64,000 nt of DNA from Pyxicephalus adspersus (lineage: Eukaryota; Chordata; Amphibia; Anura; Pyxicephalidae): the NCBI RefSeq assembly GCF_032062135.1, contig NC_092860.1:63132949-63196948 (forward strand), given 5' to 3'. A program made the position numbers and the translations under genes. This document shows, in pieces, positions 1 to 9,109 of the stretch. The notes under the pieces were generated by a model. That model did no database searches. It was given only the letters and a program-made list of their open reading frames with translations, and was not told the origin of the DNA. Numbering within the stretch: the first letter of the stretch is position 1; the number at the start of each line of letters is the position of its first letter.

Positions 1-802
1 GCAACTAGCAGGACTGGATGCCATATCAGGGTTTTATTGAAAAAAACAACAAAATCATCCCAAGAGGAAGGCTTAATGTCAGCCGGGTAAAAATTAAACA
101 CACAAGCACTTATCTTCAGCTGTCCCGTGTCTATAACAGTCCATTTTCAAATAGGCAGAAAAACTAGAGTCACCTTATCTGTAGAATCTTGTCTCTCTCT
201 CTTTCTCTCTCTCTTTAGAGTCTTGTCGCTCCCCCTCTTTCTCAGGAACACTGTGGAGCTGAATGCTCTCAAGCCCTCTCCATTAGGGTCTTTTTCCTTT
301 TCCTTGCACAGACCACCTGTCTGTGTCTCCAAGCAGAGCTCCCTCACACAGAGCACCTGTCTGTGTCTCCAGCAGAGCTCCCTCACACCGAGAACCTGTC
401 TGTGTCTCCAGCACAGTCACTCACACAGAGCACCTGTCTGTGTCTCCAGCACAGTCACTCACACAGAGCACCTGTCTGTGTCTCCAGCACAGTCACTCAC
501 ACAGAGCACCTTGTCTGTGTCTCTAGCACAGCCCTCACACAGCACCTGTCTGTGTCTCCAGCACAGCCCTCACACAGAGCACCTGTCTGTGTCTCCAGCA
601 CAGCCCTCACACAGAGCATCTGTCTGTCTCCAGCACATCACATCCACTGACTGAGCTCTTGGCTCTATGTTATATCTCCACCCTCAGTGCGTCCTCATCA
701 ATTATCTCCCAGGTGAGAGTCTTTAACCTGCTACTTCACACAGGAGAGGAATCCGGTGCAAATATATCTGCTCTCTAGTACCTTTCCTGCTGGTTGCCTA
801 CA
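1..802 (-). mobile_element. Probable 3' LTR of the deleted Gypsy element
   Basis: Read on the minus strand, a purine-rich tract just above this interval is followed at position 802 by TGTAGGCAACC, the expected arrangement of a polypurine tract and the first bases of a 3' LTR. The interval contains a 37-38 bp minisatellite and, on the minus strand, an AATAAA signal at 33-38, as expected near the R/U5 part of an LTR. The end of the LTR is at or beyond base 1, and no matching 5' LTR is visible above 2648. The open frames through this interval are products of the minisatellite and are not genes. The assignment rests on position and on these signals, not on a second LTR copy. Confidence 0.5.
313..638. 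repeat. Minisatellite, 37-38 bp unit, about 9 copies
   Basis: Copies share CACCTGTCTGTGTCTCCAGC followed by an ACAG(T)C-CTCACACAGAG segment. The units are 37 to 38 bp, with small length changes in the outer copies. The array lies inside the probable Gypsy 3' LTR. It keeps several reading frames open by chance, which explains the Ser/His/Thr-rich open frames here. Confidence 0.9.
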
Positions 803-816
803 TCCCCCCTCTCTGC
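803..816 (-). promoter_or_regulatory. Polypurine tract of the Gypsy element
   Basis: On the minus strand this reads GCAGAGAGGGGGGA immediately before TGTAGGCAACC. A purine run directly followed by TG is the usual start site for plus-strand DNA synthesis and the U3 boundary in LTR retrotransposons. It helps place the 3' LTR start at 802. Confidence 0.5.
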
Positions 817-931
817 CCAAGGCCAGGGGACTGGGCACTTGATCCTGACATACGGTGAACCCTTGATAAGGAATCAGCATTGATATGATGCTTCCCTGCC
901 CTGTGCTCCACTGTAAAATTGTAAGACCGCA

Positions 932-1063
932 GGGCCAGTTCTTTATGGCTTCGATCTTGGCAATTTGGGGCTTGACTACTCCTCTCCCAATAATGTACCC
1001 CAAGTACTTGGCTTCTTCTAGCCTAATGCTACTTTTCTTGGGGTTCCCAGTCAAGCCTGCTCC
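932..1063 (-). pseudogene. Gypsy reverse transcriptase fragment
   Basis: About 44 codons match the region just after the catalytic YxDD block of Gypsy reverse transcriptases: an AGLT.NPKK segment, then EEAKYLGYIIGRGVVKPQ and KIEAIKNWP. This part of the protein is known in Gypsy elements as the conserved LG(Y/H).I stretch. The catalytic core, RNase H and integrase are absent, so this is an internal deletion product. It lies in the same frame as the CTCF-like segment directly upstream. The frame stays open down to 731 but shows nothing further recognisable. Confidence 0.85.
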
Positions 1064-1065
1064 AA

Positions 1066-1381
1066 TTATACTGTGAATCAGCACATCTTTAGCCCCAACA
1101 ACAGCCTCTGAGGTCGTAGCTACCCTCTTGTCACTTGGCTTTTTCAGTATGTGCCCTTTCCTAGTACCACCCTGGGTGAACCGAACATGACAAACATAAC
1201 ATTCATAAAGCTTGTCTGCAGAACGAGTTCTTATGTGCCTCTGCATGTGAGGATCCAGTTTTGAGCTTCTGGGACAAGTATAGCTGCACTGATCTCATTG
1301 GAAAGTTTTCCTTACACTTTTCTTTTTAACTTGTGTCCGTTTTGGAGGCTTCCTATTTCCACACATGTTTTCAGCCTTCCC
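1066..1381 (-). pseudogene. CTCF-like zinc-finger fragment inside a Gypsy element
   Basis: In one minus-strand frame the translation runs from a basic linker (GNRKPPKRTQVKKKSVRKTF) into DQCSYTCPRSSKLDPHM, then LYECYVCHVRFTQGGTRKGH. The linker and first finger strongly resemble the segment of vertebrate CTCF that enters zinc finger 1. The second part resembles the CTCF finger containing CHARFTQSGTMKMH. Fingers in between are missing, so about three fingers appear deleted at the LDPHM/RHIRT junction. The first zinc-binding Cys is a TGA stop, and the last His of the retained finger is changed. The paralogue CTCFL fits the linker less well. The fragment lies between gag-linker and pol remnants in the same orientation, which suggests transduction of a spliced host transcript. 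The part below 1127 is only weakly finger-like. Confidence 0.8.
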
Positions 1382-1439
1382 TTCCACTGGTGTAGCAACT
1401 CCTTCCCCAACATGCTTCTGAGTATCCTGTTCATCCAGC

Positions 1440-1670
1440 AAAACAGTGACATTTTCTTCCCTCTTTACTTTGCCTAATTTACGAAACTCTTCCCGGACCT
1501 TTTTGCACAACGGGACAGCTTTTCCAATCTTTACTTCGCTTAATTTACTAAATTCTTTCCGCACCTTTTTGGGAAACAGGGACAGCTTTTTCAATCTTTA
1601 CTTTGCTTCATTTACTAAACTCTTCTTGCACCTTTTGGGAAACAGGGACACTTTCATTGGCTTCTTTAGA
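1440..1670 (-). repeat. 66-67 bp tandem repeats in the gag linker
   Basis: Three diverged copies, each with the plus-strand pattern TTTACTAAA-TCTT-C-GCACCTTTTTG-GAAACAGGGACA-CTTT. On the coding strand they encode about 22 residues of the type VPVSQK-(4)-EEFSKLSKVKIE. Similar VPV-containing units continue upstream within the main gag frame (about 1850-2090). The repeats expand the acidic/basic linker between the capsid-like domain and the CTCF-like segment and contain frameshifts. Confidence 0.75.
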
Positions 1671-2648
1671 CTATCCTATCTTCTCGGGGATGTCCGGAAT
1701 AAGCCCCTTCAATTCATCTTCTTTCTCTTTTGTCCCTTTATTCTCTTCATCATCAGGTTTAAAATCTCCTTCCTCAGCCACCATTGGATCAGCTTCTTCG
1801 TCCCGCCCTTCAGGCTGTTCTTTTGTCTCAGCTGAAACAGGATCCCATCCATAAGCTTGGACTTCAAAAAAAGGAAACTTTTCCCCAGCCAACACAGGCA
1901 CACATCCATCAGCTTCCATCTCAGATGATAAAGAAACACCCTCATCTGCCTGCACCTCAGTCAGCCTGGAAGTATCCTTGTCAGTGCATACAGGGACACT
2001 TTCTTCAACTTCAATCTCAGTTAACACAACAATACTTTCTATCGCCTTTACTGCACATGAGACAGGGACACTTATTTTAGCATGCACTTCTTCACCTGAG
2101 ACCACTGTAATTTGGACATCACCTTTGGATTCCTCCGGTCCCTCACTAGCTGCATCCGAAACAAGGCTGGCAATTTTCTCTTCTTTAGACTCATCACCAT
2201 CTTCCTTATTTTCCCCAAACCGCCAGTCATGGACTCTGCGAGCCCGTACAGATAAGGTGACTCCCAGCCGGACCATGATTTCTGCTTTAAGGATAATATA
2301 GTCTTCGGCCTGCTCTGTCGTTAAATAAACATATGCCTTTTGTGGCTCCCCAGTCAAATAAGGGGCCAGAACCTCAGTCCATTCAGCAGCAGGGAGTTTC
2401 TCCCTTTCCACAATCCTTTCAAACATCGTCAGATAAGTCTCTATGTCATCATCAGGTGTCATTTTTTTCAAGGCGCGGTGCACTGCCTTTTTTACATTTA
2501 GAGTTCCAGATAACTCCTCCATTTTCCTTGAGTGAGCTGACACCCTCTGCCTCAGGACTGTGACCTGTTCCAACAACAGACAGTTGGTTTCCGGTTGGGC
2601 AGCACTGACCTGCACCAAATGCTTTATTAGCTCCTCCAGGAGCCTCAC
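1671..2648 (-). pseudogene. Gypsy gag protein with SCAN-like domain
   Basis: A 325-residue open frame. After a short leucine-rich start (residues 1-50) comes KKMTPDDDIETYLTMFERI near residue 61, then WTEVLAPYLTGEPQKAYVYL and a VRARRVHDW segment near 135-143. This layout is the capsid-like gag domain of Gmr1-type Gypsy elements, the family from which vertebrate SCAN domains are thought to derive. Residues 145-325 are acidic and contain repeated VPV/ES units, continuing as 66-bp repeats beyond the stop. A normal gag would capsid-assemble and bind RNA. No Cys-His zinc knuckle is seen in this frame. The CTCF-like segment follows in another frame. Confidence 0.85.
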
Positions 2649-2652
2649 TGGG

Positions 2653-3224
2653 CAGCAATGTAGCAGACTTTATCCAGGAAATGCTGGGTGAGATATCAGA
2701 AACCCAGGAAAGATGGATTGCCTTAGCAAAACATTGTTTGCTGAGGGCTTTGGTAAATGGTGTTGTTGGTATGGATTTTTTATGGAATGATGAGCAGGTT
2801 GGTAGTGGGGCTCCCCTTTCCCTTCCTGTCCAAAACAGGTTTCCTATATAGCTCTCAGCCAGGTGATGGAGATCAGTTTGTTTCTAGGCTATAAAGGTCT
2901 GCACTATGAGGGGGTGGGGGACTGGTTGAACAGACTGTCTTTCACCAGCGCTGCTGAAGTCTGCTAAAATGACAAAAAAGGACACTGAAAATTTACTTTG
3001 AGTTGTGTAGTGGGGCTGGTAGTAGGCCGCCCGTATAGAAAGGGTGATCTTGTGTTTAAATAGTGCTCAGCCGAGCAGAAATTTATTTTGTGTTTTTGCC
3101 TGTATGTAAAGGCATTATATTTTGCTTGTGGATGAAAATAAAGACAACAGGCAAATCCCTGCGGGAACTGTGCTGTTGTGTCACTTTCTCTGACTGCTGT
3201 GCCTACCACTATTGAGCTGTATAT
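2653..3224. other. No recognisable gene
   Basis: No coding similarity, no LTR matching the Gypsy 3' LTR and no repeat copy elsewhere in the window was noticed. The short open frames lack known motifs. It would be the expected place for the Gypsy leader and 5' LTR, but nothing there identifies them. Confidence 0.5.
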
Positions 3225-3228
3225 ATAC

Positions 3229-3263
<35 letters not shown>

Positions 3264-3612
3264 TGTAATTACTATAGTTATTATTATAATATAATAACAA
3301 TTTATTTAATTATTGTAGTATATAATTATATATATATCTAAAATACTTTACCAAAAAATCCACCTTAACTTTATTTTATTTCTTTATTTAATTGAAAATC
3401 TGTTTACTGGTGTACAAATCTAATGAATCGTATCAATAAATGATTAAGGAATGTCCAACTGCCAAAAAACAACAAACCAATTTTGACAGACTGCGCAAGT
3501 GCTAATTGCTAGCAAATTTTTATCACCTGTGCACCTAAATGTGAGCATATATAAGGGTGTTGTCTAGCTTGCTTTTTCCCTTTGTCTTTTTTTTCTTGGA
3601 GGGGCTGTTTTG
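3225..3612 (+). repeat. Promoter-like dispersed repeat, copy A
   Basis: This segment and 63590-64000 are diverged copies in the same orientation. Shared blocks in order: a TA-rich microsatellite, TGTAATTACTATAG, TATCTGTTTACTGGTGTACA (one base changed here), CAATTTTGACAGAC, GAGCATATATAAGGGTGT and GGAGGGGCTGTT. The ATATATAAGG block resembles a TATA box. The family is not recognised. It could be an LTR or the 5' end of a DNA transposon; no inverted or direct termini could be fixed. Confidence 0.8.
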
Positions 3613-4003
3613 TGTGTTATCCTAATTATTCTATGTTGCTGCATATGATACTTTGCTTATCCTTTAGCACAATAACTGCTTTTGTTTTTGAAACTTTGAA
3701 TGTTTCAATGTCCATTTCGCAATTTTGAAGTCAATGTTAATGCTATGTTATTGTGTTTGTGGCCATATTGTTTGATTGCAAAATTCTGCCTTTATTACAA
3801 CTTTGAAATGTTTGTTCTGAAAAAAAAATTCTAATCCAGTTTTCCATCCTTGATAGGTCAAAATTGCATGTTGGTTTGGTAAGTATTATTTGAATGCAAT
3901 ATTTGGTCATTTTTGAACTATTTTGGTTTTATATGAAAGTATGGGTTTACATGTGCTTTGCTTGTTCTTTTAAACTTTGTTGTCATGTAAGTTTAGTGGT
4001 GTG

Positions 4004-4049
<46 letters not shown>

Positions 4050-5454
4050 ATGTGACCTTTTAGCAAATGTTTCTTTTGATTAAAGGTTTTTTGTAAAATG
4101 TCTGTTTTTTGGGGGTTTATGTGATCTCCTTTCCAATCTCCCAGGACATACAGTTTAAAAAGTCAATTGTTATTGTTTTTAAGCTGTTTCTTTCTCTGAA
4201 TTGTTTGAAAGGCTAAACACAGCACAACTGTCTTGTTAAAACTCAGTTGTCTGATGCGCATAGTTGTGTGCCAAACTTCAGGAGTATGTAGCGCATAGTT
4301 GTGCGCCAAAGCGGACCTGCTATGTGCACGTGAACGTTGTTTTATCAGTTGAAAAAATATGCCGCACTTTTGTGCAGTCCTCATTCAAGTAAGTTTTTAT
4401 TTTTTTGTGTATATTACTTGTTTTGCTTCATGTGCACTCATGCATGTATGTATAGACATGAGTGTACATGAAGCAAAACATAGATGTGTGTTAGACGTGT
4501 GTACATATACATAAAAATAAGAAATTTTGGGAAGAAATAGGCAAGGAGGGCTTTTTGGACCATAATGCTTCACATGCTTTAAATTGAAAAGATTGCATAT
4601 TTGTTCCTATCATTTCTGATGTCATGGGCTTGGCTACAAGCAACAATCATGGATGATATTGCTTCTGGTTAAAGGAGGAATCCACCTTATGTGCTTCATC
4701 TACCATGCTGAGGTGAGTAAGTCAATATATTATAGTGGGCAAAGGTCTAAAATGCCATTCAAACTTGCAGAGACACCCTGAAGGGATGGAAAGCAAGATA
4801 ATATTTGGCACAAAGTGGATTTGGCCCTGGAAGTTTGATATACTAGTACTATTTGTTTTGTGTAAACCCCTCAATAATGCATACACTCCAGTATTTGAGC
4901 ATTAAGTTAAGCAACAACACAACATCTGCTCATTTCCAAGAGTGTCTGACCCTGCTTGCGAGCTTGGCAATCGATGTGGTATGATGTTGTGCTTGGCAAC
5001 CTCAACCTCCTTCCATTACCATCAGGTATGTTAGAATGAGTATGCAATTCAGCTGGACAGCTAATTGACAACCTGTTTGGACAGCAAGTGAAAGTGTGCT
5101 TGTATACAATAGGGCTAAGGTCAGGCAGTACAGCAAAATGACCCTTAACACTACCACAAATGAACAGATAAGTTGTGTGGCAGCAAATGTCAGACTATTT
5201 AAAAAAAAAAATAAAAACCATGACAGTTTTAGAAAAGGTCTTTGTACATAATAAATTCAAATCCCAATATGTGACAATGGGACAAAGGCAACAAGGGGGA
5301 TCAAGTAGCACTTTGGAGTGGAAACATGCAGACGTTTGTACTCAATACTTGTGGAAAAAATGACAAAACATTGCTGAAGAATTGCTAAACAACAGAAACT
5401 GGCATTACAAACCAGGCACAAAAACATCGCAGCAACAGATGAAACTAACAATAA
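3613..5454. other. AT-rich noncoding stretch with TA microsatellite
   Basis: Downstream of the promoter-like repeat. It contains an alternating (TA)n tract at about 4011-4045 and a duplicated GCGCATAGTTGTG(C/T)GCC motif near 4256-4310. Frames between 4620 and 5450 are broken and no domain is recognisable, although the stretch could be a decayed transposase. No RNA gene was seen. Confidence 0.5.
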
Positions 5455-6088
5455 TGAGGATTACTGACAGATCAGAAGAAGGGTCAAATAAATAGTGATG
5501 TCATCCAGGCCAAAAAGGCAAAATAGTGGCCCAGTCATGGAGTGGGGAGGGTGGGAGAATAGCTTGAGAATTCCACAGAGTGGCACAATGACATAGTGGT
5601 GAGGTGGAAGCTGCATGAGGAAACCACTGAGTGGCCCAATCACAGAGTCTGGAGGTAGCGGCAGCATCAGGAGGCCACTGAATGGCACAACGACAGTGTG
5701 GAGTTGGCGACAGCATCAGGAGGTGGCAGAATGACAAAGTTGTGGAGGTGGCGGCAGCATGAGTAGGCCACAGAGTGGCACAATGACAGTGTGGAGGTGG
5801 CGACAGCATAGGGAGGTCACAGAGTGGCACAATGCCAGATGTCTAGAGGTGGCGGCAGCATCAGGAGGATACCACAGAGTGGCAAGGTGACATAGTGTGG
5901 AGATGGCAGCAGCAGCATCAGGAGTATACCACAGAGTGGCAAGGTGACATAGTGTGGAGATGGCAGCAGCAGCATCAGGAGATCACAAAGTGACCCGGTG
6001 ACAGAGTAGGGAGGTGGGTGGCATCACCAGTACCTGCTGACGAAGGTGGGTGAAAGAAGGAGCACTTGGCATCAGATGTGTGGCATCA

Positions 6089-6398
6089 GGCGGGGACTTG
6101 ACTCCGAGGGGCTCTCGCTTATTGCTCCAAGCACCCAGCGCACGCCGGGTGCGACACACTCTGAGGACAGTGACAGGTGGGGAGTTTGACTGGGGCGGTA
6201 CACCTGTTAAACAGTAACGCAGGTGTCCTAAGGCAAGCTCAGGGAGGACAGAAACCTCCCGTGGAGCAGAAGGGCAAAAACTCGCTTGATCTTGATTTTC
6301 AGTCTGAATACCGACCGTCAAAGTGGGGCCTCTTAATCCTTCCTATTTTTGGGTTGAGAGCAGGAGGTGTCAGAAAATTTACCACAGGGATAACTAGC
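6089..6398 (+). pseudogene. 28S rRNA-derived segment A
   Basis: About 310 bp closely match the 3' half of vertebrate 28S rRNA (domain V, peptidyl-transferase region). Recognisable blocks in order: CCGAGGGGCTCTCGCTT, GTTTGACTGGGGCGGTACAC, AACGCAGGTGTCCTAAGGC, GGACAGAAACCTCCCGTGG, GCTTGATCTTGATTTTCAGT and ACCACAGGGATAACT. Most differences are CpG losses or lie in the variable GC-rich part. It is a fragment flanked on both sides by hAT-tail repeat units, so it is not a working rRNA gene. Its sense strand is plus, that is, antisense to the hAT tail. Confidence 0.92.
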
Positions 6399-6451
6399 CA
6401 CAGAGTGGCACAATGGCAGAGACTGGAGGTGGCAGCAGCATCAGGATTTTA

Positions 6452-6549
6452 AGAATGAATACAGACCTTGAAAGTGGGGCCTCTTAATCCTTCTGATTTT
6501 TGGCTTAGGAGTAGGAGGTGTCAGAAAATTTACCACAGGGATAACTGGC
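6452..6549 (+). pseudogene. 28S rRNA-derived segment B
   Basis: A partial second copy of the end of segment A: GAATACAGACC-equivalent start, GGGGCCTC, CTTCTGA, GGAGGTGTCAGAAAA and ACCACAGGGATAACTGGCC. It is separated from segment A by one hAT-tail unit, showing that rRNA-derived and tail sequence were amplified together. Confidence 0.9.
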
Positions 6550-6590
6550 CACAGAGTGGCACAAGGACATAGTGTGGAGGTGGCGGCAAC

Positions 6591-7066
6591 TGCTATTCCA
6601 CTGTCTACCTGTTTACTTACTTCCTCTAAAAAGAGAGTAAATTTGTTTGACAACTTCTGTCTTTCTTGAAGCCATGCTGACTATCACTTATAATATTATT
6701 TTCTAGCAGAAACTTCTTTATGTGGCTCTTTATCAAACTCTCCAAGATCTTTCCAACTATGGACGATAAACTAACTGGTCTTTAGTTACCTGGTAATGAC
6801 TTTGCTCCCTTTTTGAAGATAGGAACCACATTGGCCGTACGCCAATTCATCAGTACCTTGCCAGTGACTAAAGAGTCTCTAAAAATTAGAAATAATGGCT
6901 TTGAAATAACTGAGCTCAGCTCTTTAAGGACATGTGGATGTAATCCATCAGGTTCTGGTGCTTTGTCAACCTTAATTTTTCCCAGCTGTTTCTCAATCAT
7001 ATCAATTCTGAGCCATTGTGTCTCATCGTGTAGCTGAAAATTAATCGCTTTAATTGGCGTTTTCAA
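6591..7066 (-). pseudogene. CR1-like LINE reverse transcriptase fragment
   Basis: Residues include KIKVDKAPEPDGLHPHVLKE, then FRDSLVTGKVLMNWRTANVV and PIFKKGAKSLPGN. After a stop, a region equivalent to NYRP-SL-SIVGKILES continues into SDSQHGF-K-RSCQTNL. These are reverse transcriptase blocks 1-3 of Jockey-superfamily LINEs of CR1/Rex1 type. The SPGPDG block has Pro-to-Glu decay. Endonuclease and catalytic FADD blocks are absent. The remnant borders the hAT-tail array on its 3' side. Confidence 0.85.
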
Positions 7067-7187
7067 GATCTTTGCTCATTTTTGCAAGAAACTGGCAGGT
7101 GAGTGCACTACAACTTGGCCCCGACTCGCGGTAATAGAACTTGCCGACCGACGCATGCGTACACGCATTTTATTGATAAATCAGGCC
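7032..7187 (-). mobile_element. Half of a MITE related to the 60.8 kb palindrome
   Basis: TAGCTGAAAATTAATCGCTT, TTAATTGGCGT, AACTGGCAGGTGAGTGCACT and CCGACTCGCGGTAATAGA match, in order, one arm of the palindromic repeat at 60871-61108. The right end reads ATTGATAAATCAGGCC, a GGCCTGATT-type terminus. Only one arm is present. Confidence 0.75.
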
Positions 7188-7264
7188 TATACTGTAGAAA
7201 CTCATTTTTCTGTAGTCTAAGATATTAACTGGAAGTGCTTATTAGACTCTATGAGGTAATGCAA

Positions 7265-7600
7265 GAAGTAGCACGGTTGGCTCAGTGGCTAGCATGCTTG
7301 CCTTTGCAGTGCTAGGTCACATGATTGAATCTCTGCCTTGACACTATTTGTAAGGAGTTTGTATGTTCTCCCCGTGTTTGAATAGGTTTCCTCAGGATAC
7401 TCCAGTTTCCTTCCACATATCAAAAGCATGAGGGTATTTTAATTGACTTTGGCCCAAAATTAATACTTAGACTATGTTAATAACATATGACTATGGTAGG
7501 AATATTAGATTATTTTTAGATATTAGACAGTTAGTAATTGACTATGGGCTTTGTAGGGTGCTGCATAATATGTCGACTCTGTATAAACACAAGTAAATAA
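7265..7600 (+). mobile_element. tRNA-like SINE copy
   Basis: Begins AGCACGGTTGGCTCAGTGGC, which contains an A-box-like TGGCTCAGTGG, followed by a weakened B box (GTCACATGATTGAATC). The body carries AAGGAGTTTGTATGTTCTCC, CCAGTTTCCTTCCACAT and a 3' part ending near ATATGTCGACTCTGTATAAA. The same family lies inverted at 15829-16057. The tRNA-like head implies RNA polymerase III transcription when intact; this copy is diverged. Confidence 0.75.
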
Positions 7601-8575
7601 ATAGGAAGTTTGCTCAGAACAGCACTAAATTTAAATCACCAACTTAATAATATTAAAAATAATAATTAAAAAAATAACAGAATAAATGGTAGCATATGAA
7701 GCTTATTATTATACAAGTTGACAATCGAAAATACAGCCATCGATAATCCGGTTCTTTCAGTTTTACGGCATGAATTTCGGATCGCATTTTCAATACAGGG
7801 ACTGCAGTAGACTGTTTGGACACTGATGTTTTGATGGCTCTGTTCTGCAGAAACAGCTGTTAGGTCAGCTTGCTACACTACATACACATTGAGACGGCCC
7901 TGCTGCCTGCTCCCTTGAATTGCGTCAGATGTCCGCAGGTGCTGCGAGAGGAAGGCTGGCCTGTGTGTGGAGGTAAGTATAAAAAAAAAATCCTGAATTT
8001 TCAAAAATCTGGCGCACCTCATGTCCAGGACCTGTACTACAGAAATCATGGGAAATGTATATAAATATAACTGAAACAGAAGCCAGATTAATCCGCGCTT
8101 TTTTTTTTTTTTTTTATATTTTTGCTATAGTCTAAGTGGTATGGAAAAAATCTTTTGTATTGTTAAAAAAAAAAGATAGAAATGAGGATGACAAATTGTG
8201 CAGTGATAACGTATAGAGCAATAAACCACAGCAAACCTTTCTTTTCACCAGTTTGTTAGTTGTCAAGGGACCACTGCAAGTATGTTGTTTTTCTGAGGAC
8301 TGCACTATATTCACTGCACTTAAAAATATTTAGAAAAAGCAAACAAATATTACATTCCACACTATAGTAACGAAGAATGCATTTCACTAAGCTGATGTAA
8401 CATACTGAGAAAACCCTACCTTGCTTTGGCTGGAAGAGCAGGAAATGTGTTTGACATGAGCTCAGCATCATCATAAACTTCATCTACAGTGTAGAATAAA
8501 TAATAATAATAATAATTAAAATATAGGCAAATAAGGGTTTCAATATTATACATGCATAAATCTGTCTGCCAAATT
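7601..8575. other. No recognisable gene
   Basis: AT-rich intergenic sequence with homopolymer runs, including a long T run near 8100. A GC-richer block at 7860-8060 has no recognised motif. No exon with splice sites could be supported. Confidence 0.5.
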
Positions 8576-8859
8576 AGATTTTTTTTGTTACAATCTTTTA
8601 TTAAAAATTTTATAGATATAAAAAAACTACAAAAATTATACAATTATTACAAAATTATAAAAAAAATTGTTTCACTCCTTGATTTAACTTATCGTACAAA
8701 ATAATTACCTTTGCTTTATAACAAAAACCCATTTCTGTACAGTGCTTCATTATCAACATGTCCACATCCCAAGTTAGCCTCATTTATTTTCAGAAAATAG
8801 GATTCACAAAAAACATAACCTTGAAAGAAACAGATTCTTTAAAAATTGACCAGGTCGCT

Positions 8860-9062
8860 CATTTAGAATTATATGGCTCCATCTGGTTGGTTTCAATAGC
8901 AACCAACTCCTTAGCGTATTGCATCTGGTCCAGTTCTTTATACCATTCCCGCAGAGATGGAGAAGTCTGAGATCGCCAATACTTTGAGATCACTGCCCTT
9001 GCTGCAGTTAAAACATGACTAAGGACAGCTTTTTCAGCTAATTTAACTGATCCCGGAAACAT
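8860..9062 (-). pseudogene. L1 ORF2 extreme C-terminus
   Basis: Residues such as LTAARAVISKYWRSQTSPSL and EWYKELDQMQYAKEL match the end of L1 ORF2 downstream of the Cys/His motif, where LTAAR-IA-W is typical. It continues the reading of the L1 piece above 10174 across the inserted Gypsy element. Confidence 0.8.
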
Positions 9063-9104
9063 AAACAGAGTGCAAGAGCTGGTTTATTAGATACAGAAAG
9101 CTCT

Positions 9105-9109
9105 GTATA
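9105..9109. repeat. Target site duplication GTATA (left)
   Basis: GTATA directly precedes TGTCAC, the first bases of the Gypsy insertion, and is repeated at 10170-10174 after GTGACA. Five bases is the usual duplication size for Gypsy integrases. Confidence 0.85.

Larger units (their letters stand above)
5455..6590 (-). repeat. hAT-tail tandem array (inverted relative to 11.8-12.9 kb)
   Basis: Units of roughly 50-60 bp built from GGCCACAGAGTGGCACAATG, ACAGTGTGGAGGTGGCGGC and AGCATCAGGA are repeated with variation. The same units in reverse complement follow the hAT transposase at 11.6 kb, so this block is the tail of a second, minus-oriented copy whose transposase is not present here. Two 28S rRNA-like segments are embedded at 6089-6398 and 6452-6549. 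Confidence 0.8.

Noticed and set aside
127..654. Ser/His/Cys-rich open frames on plus
   Set aside because: They are produced by the 37-38 bp minisatellite, occur in all three frames, and have no motif or gene context.
1066..1381. Functional CTCF gene
   Set aside because: Most fingers are missing, a zinc Cys is a stop codon and the sequence is embedded in a retrotransposon remnant.
6089..6549. Functional rRNA gene
   Set aside because: Only fragments of one 28S interval are present, interrupted by transposon repeats, with decay and repeated partial copies. No 18S, 5.8S or spacers are present.
7265..7330. tRNA gene
   Set aside because: A- and B-box-like blocks are present, but the fold is not a full tRNA and the body and second copy show a SINE.
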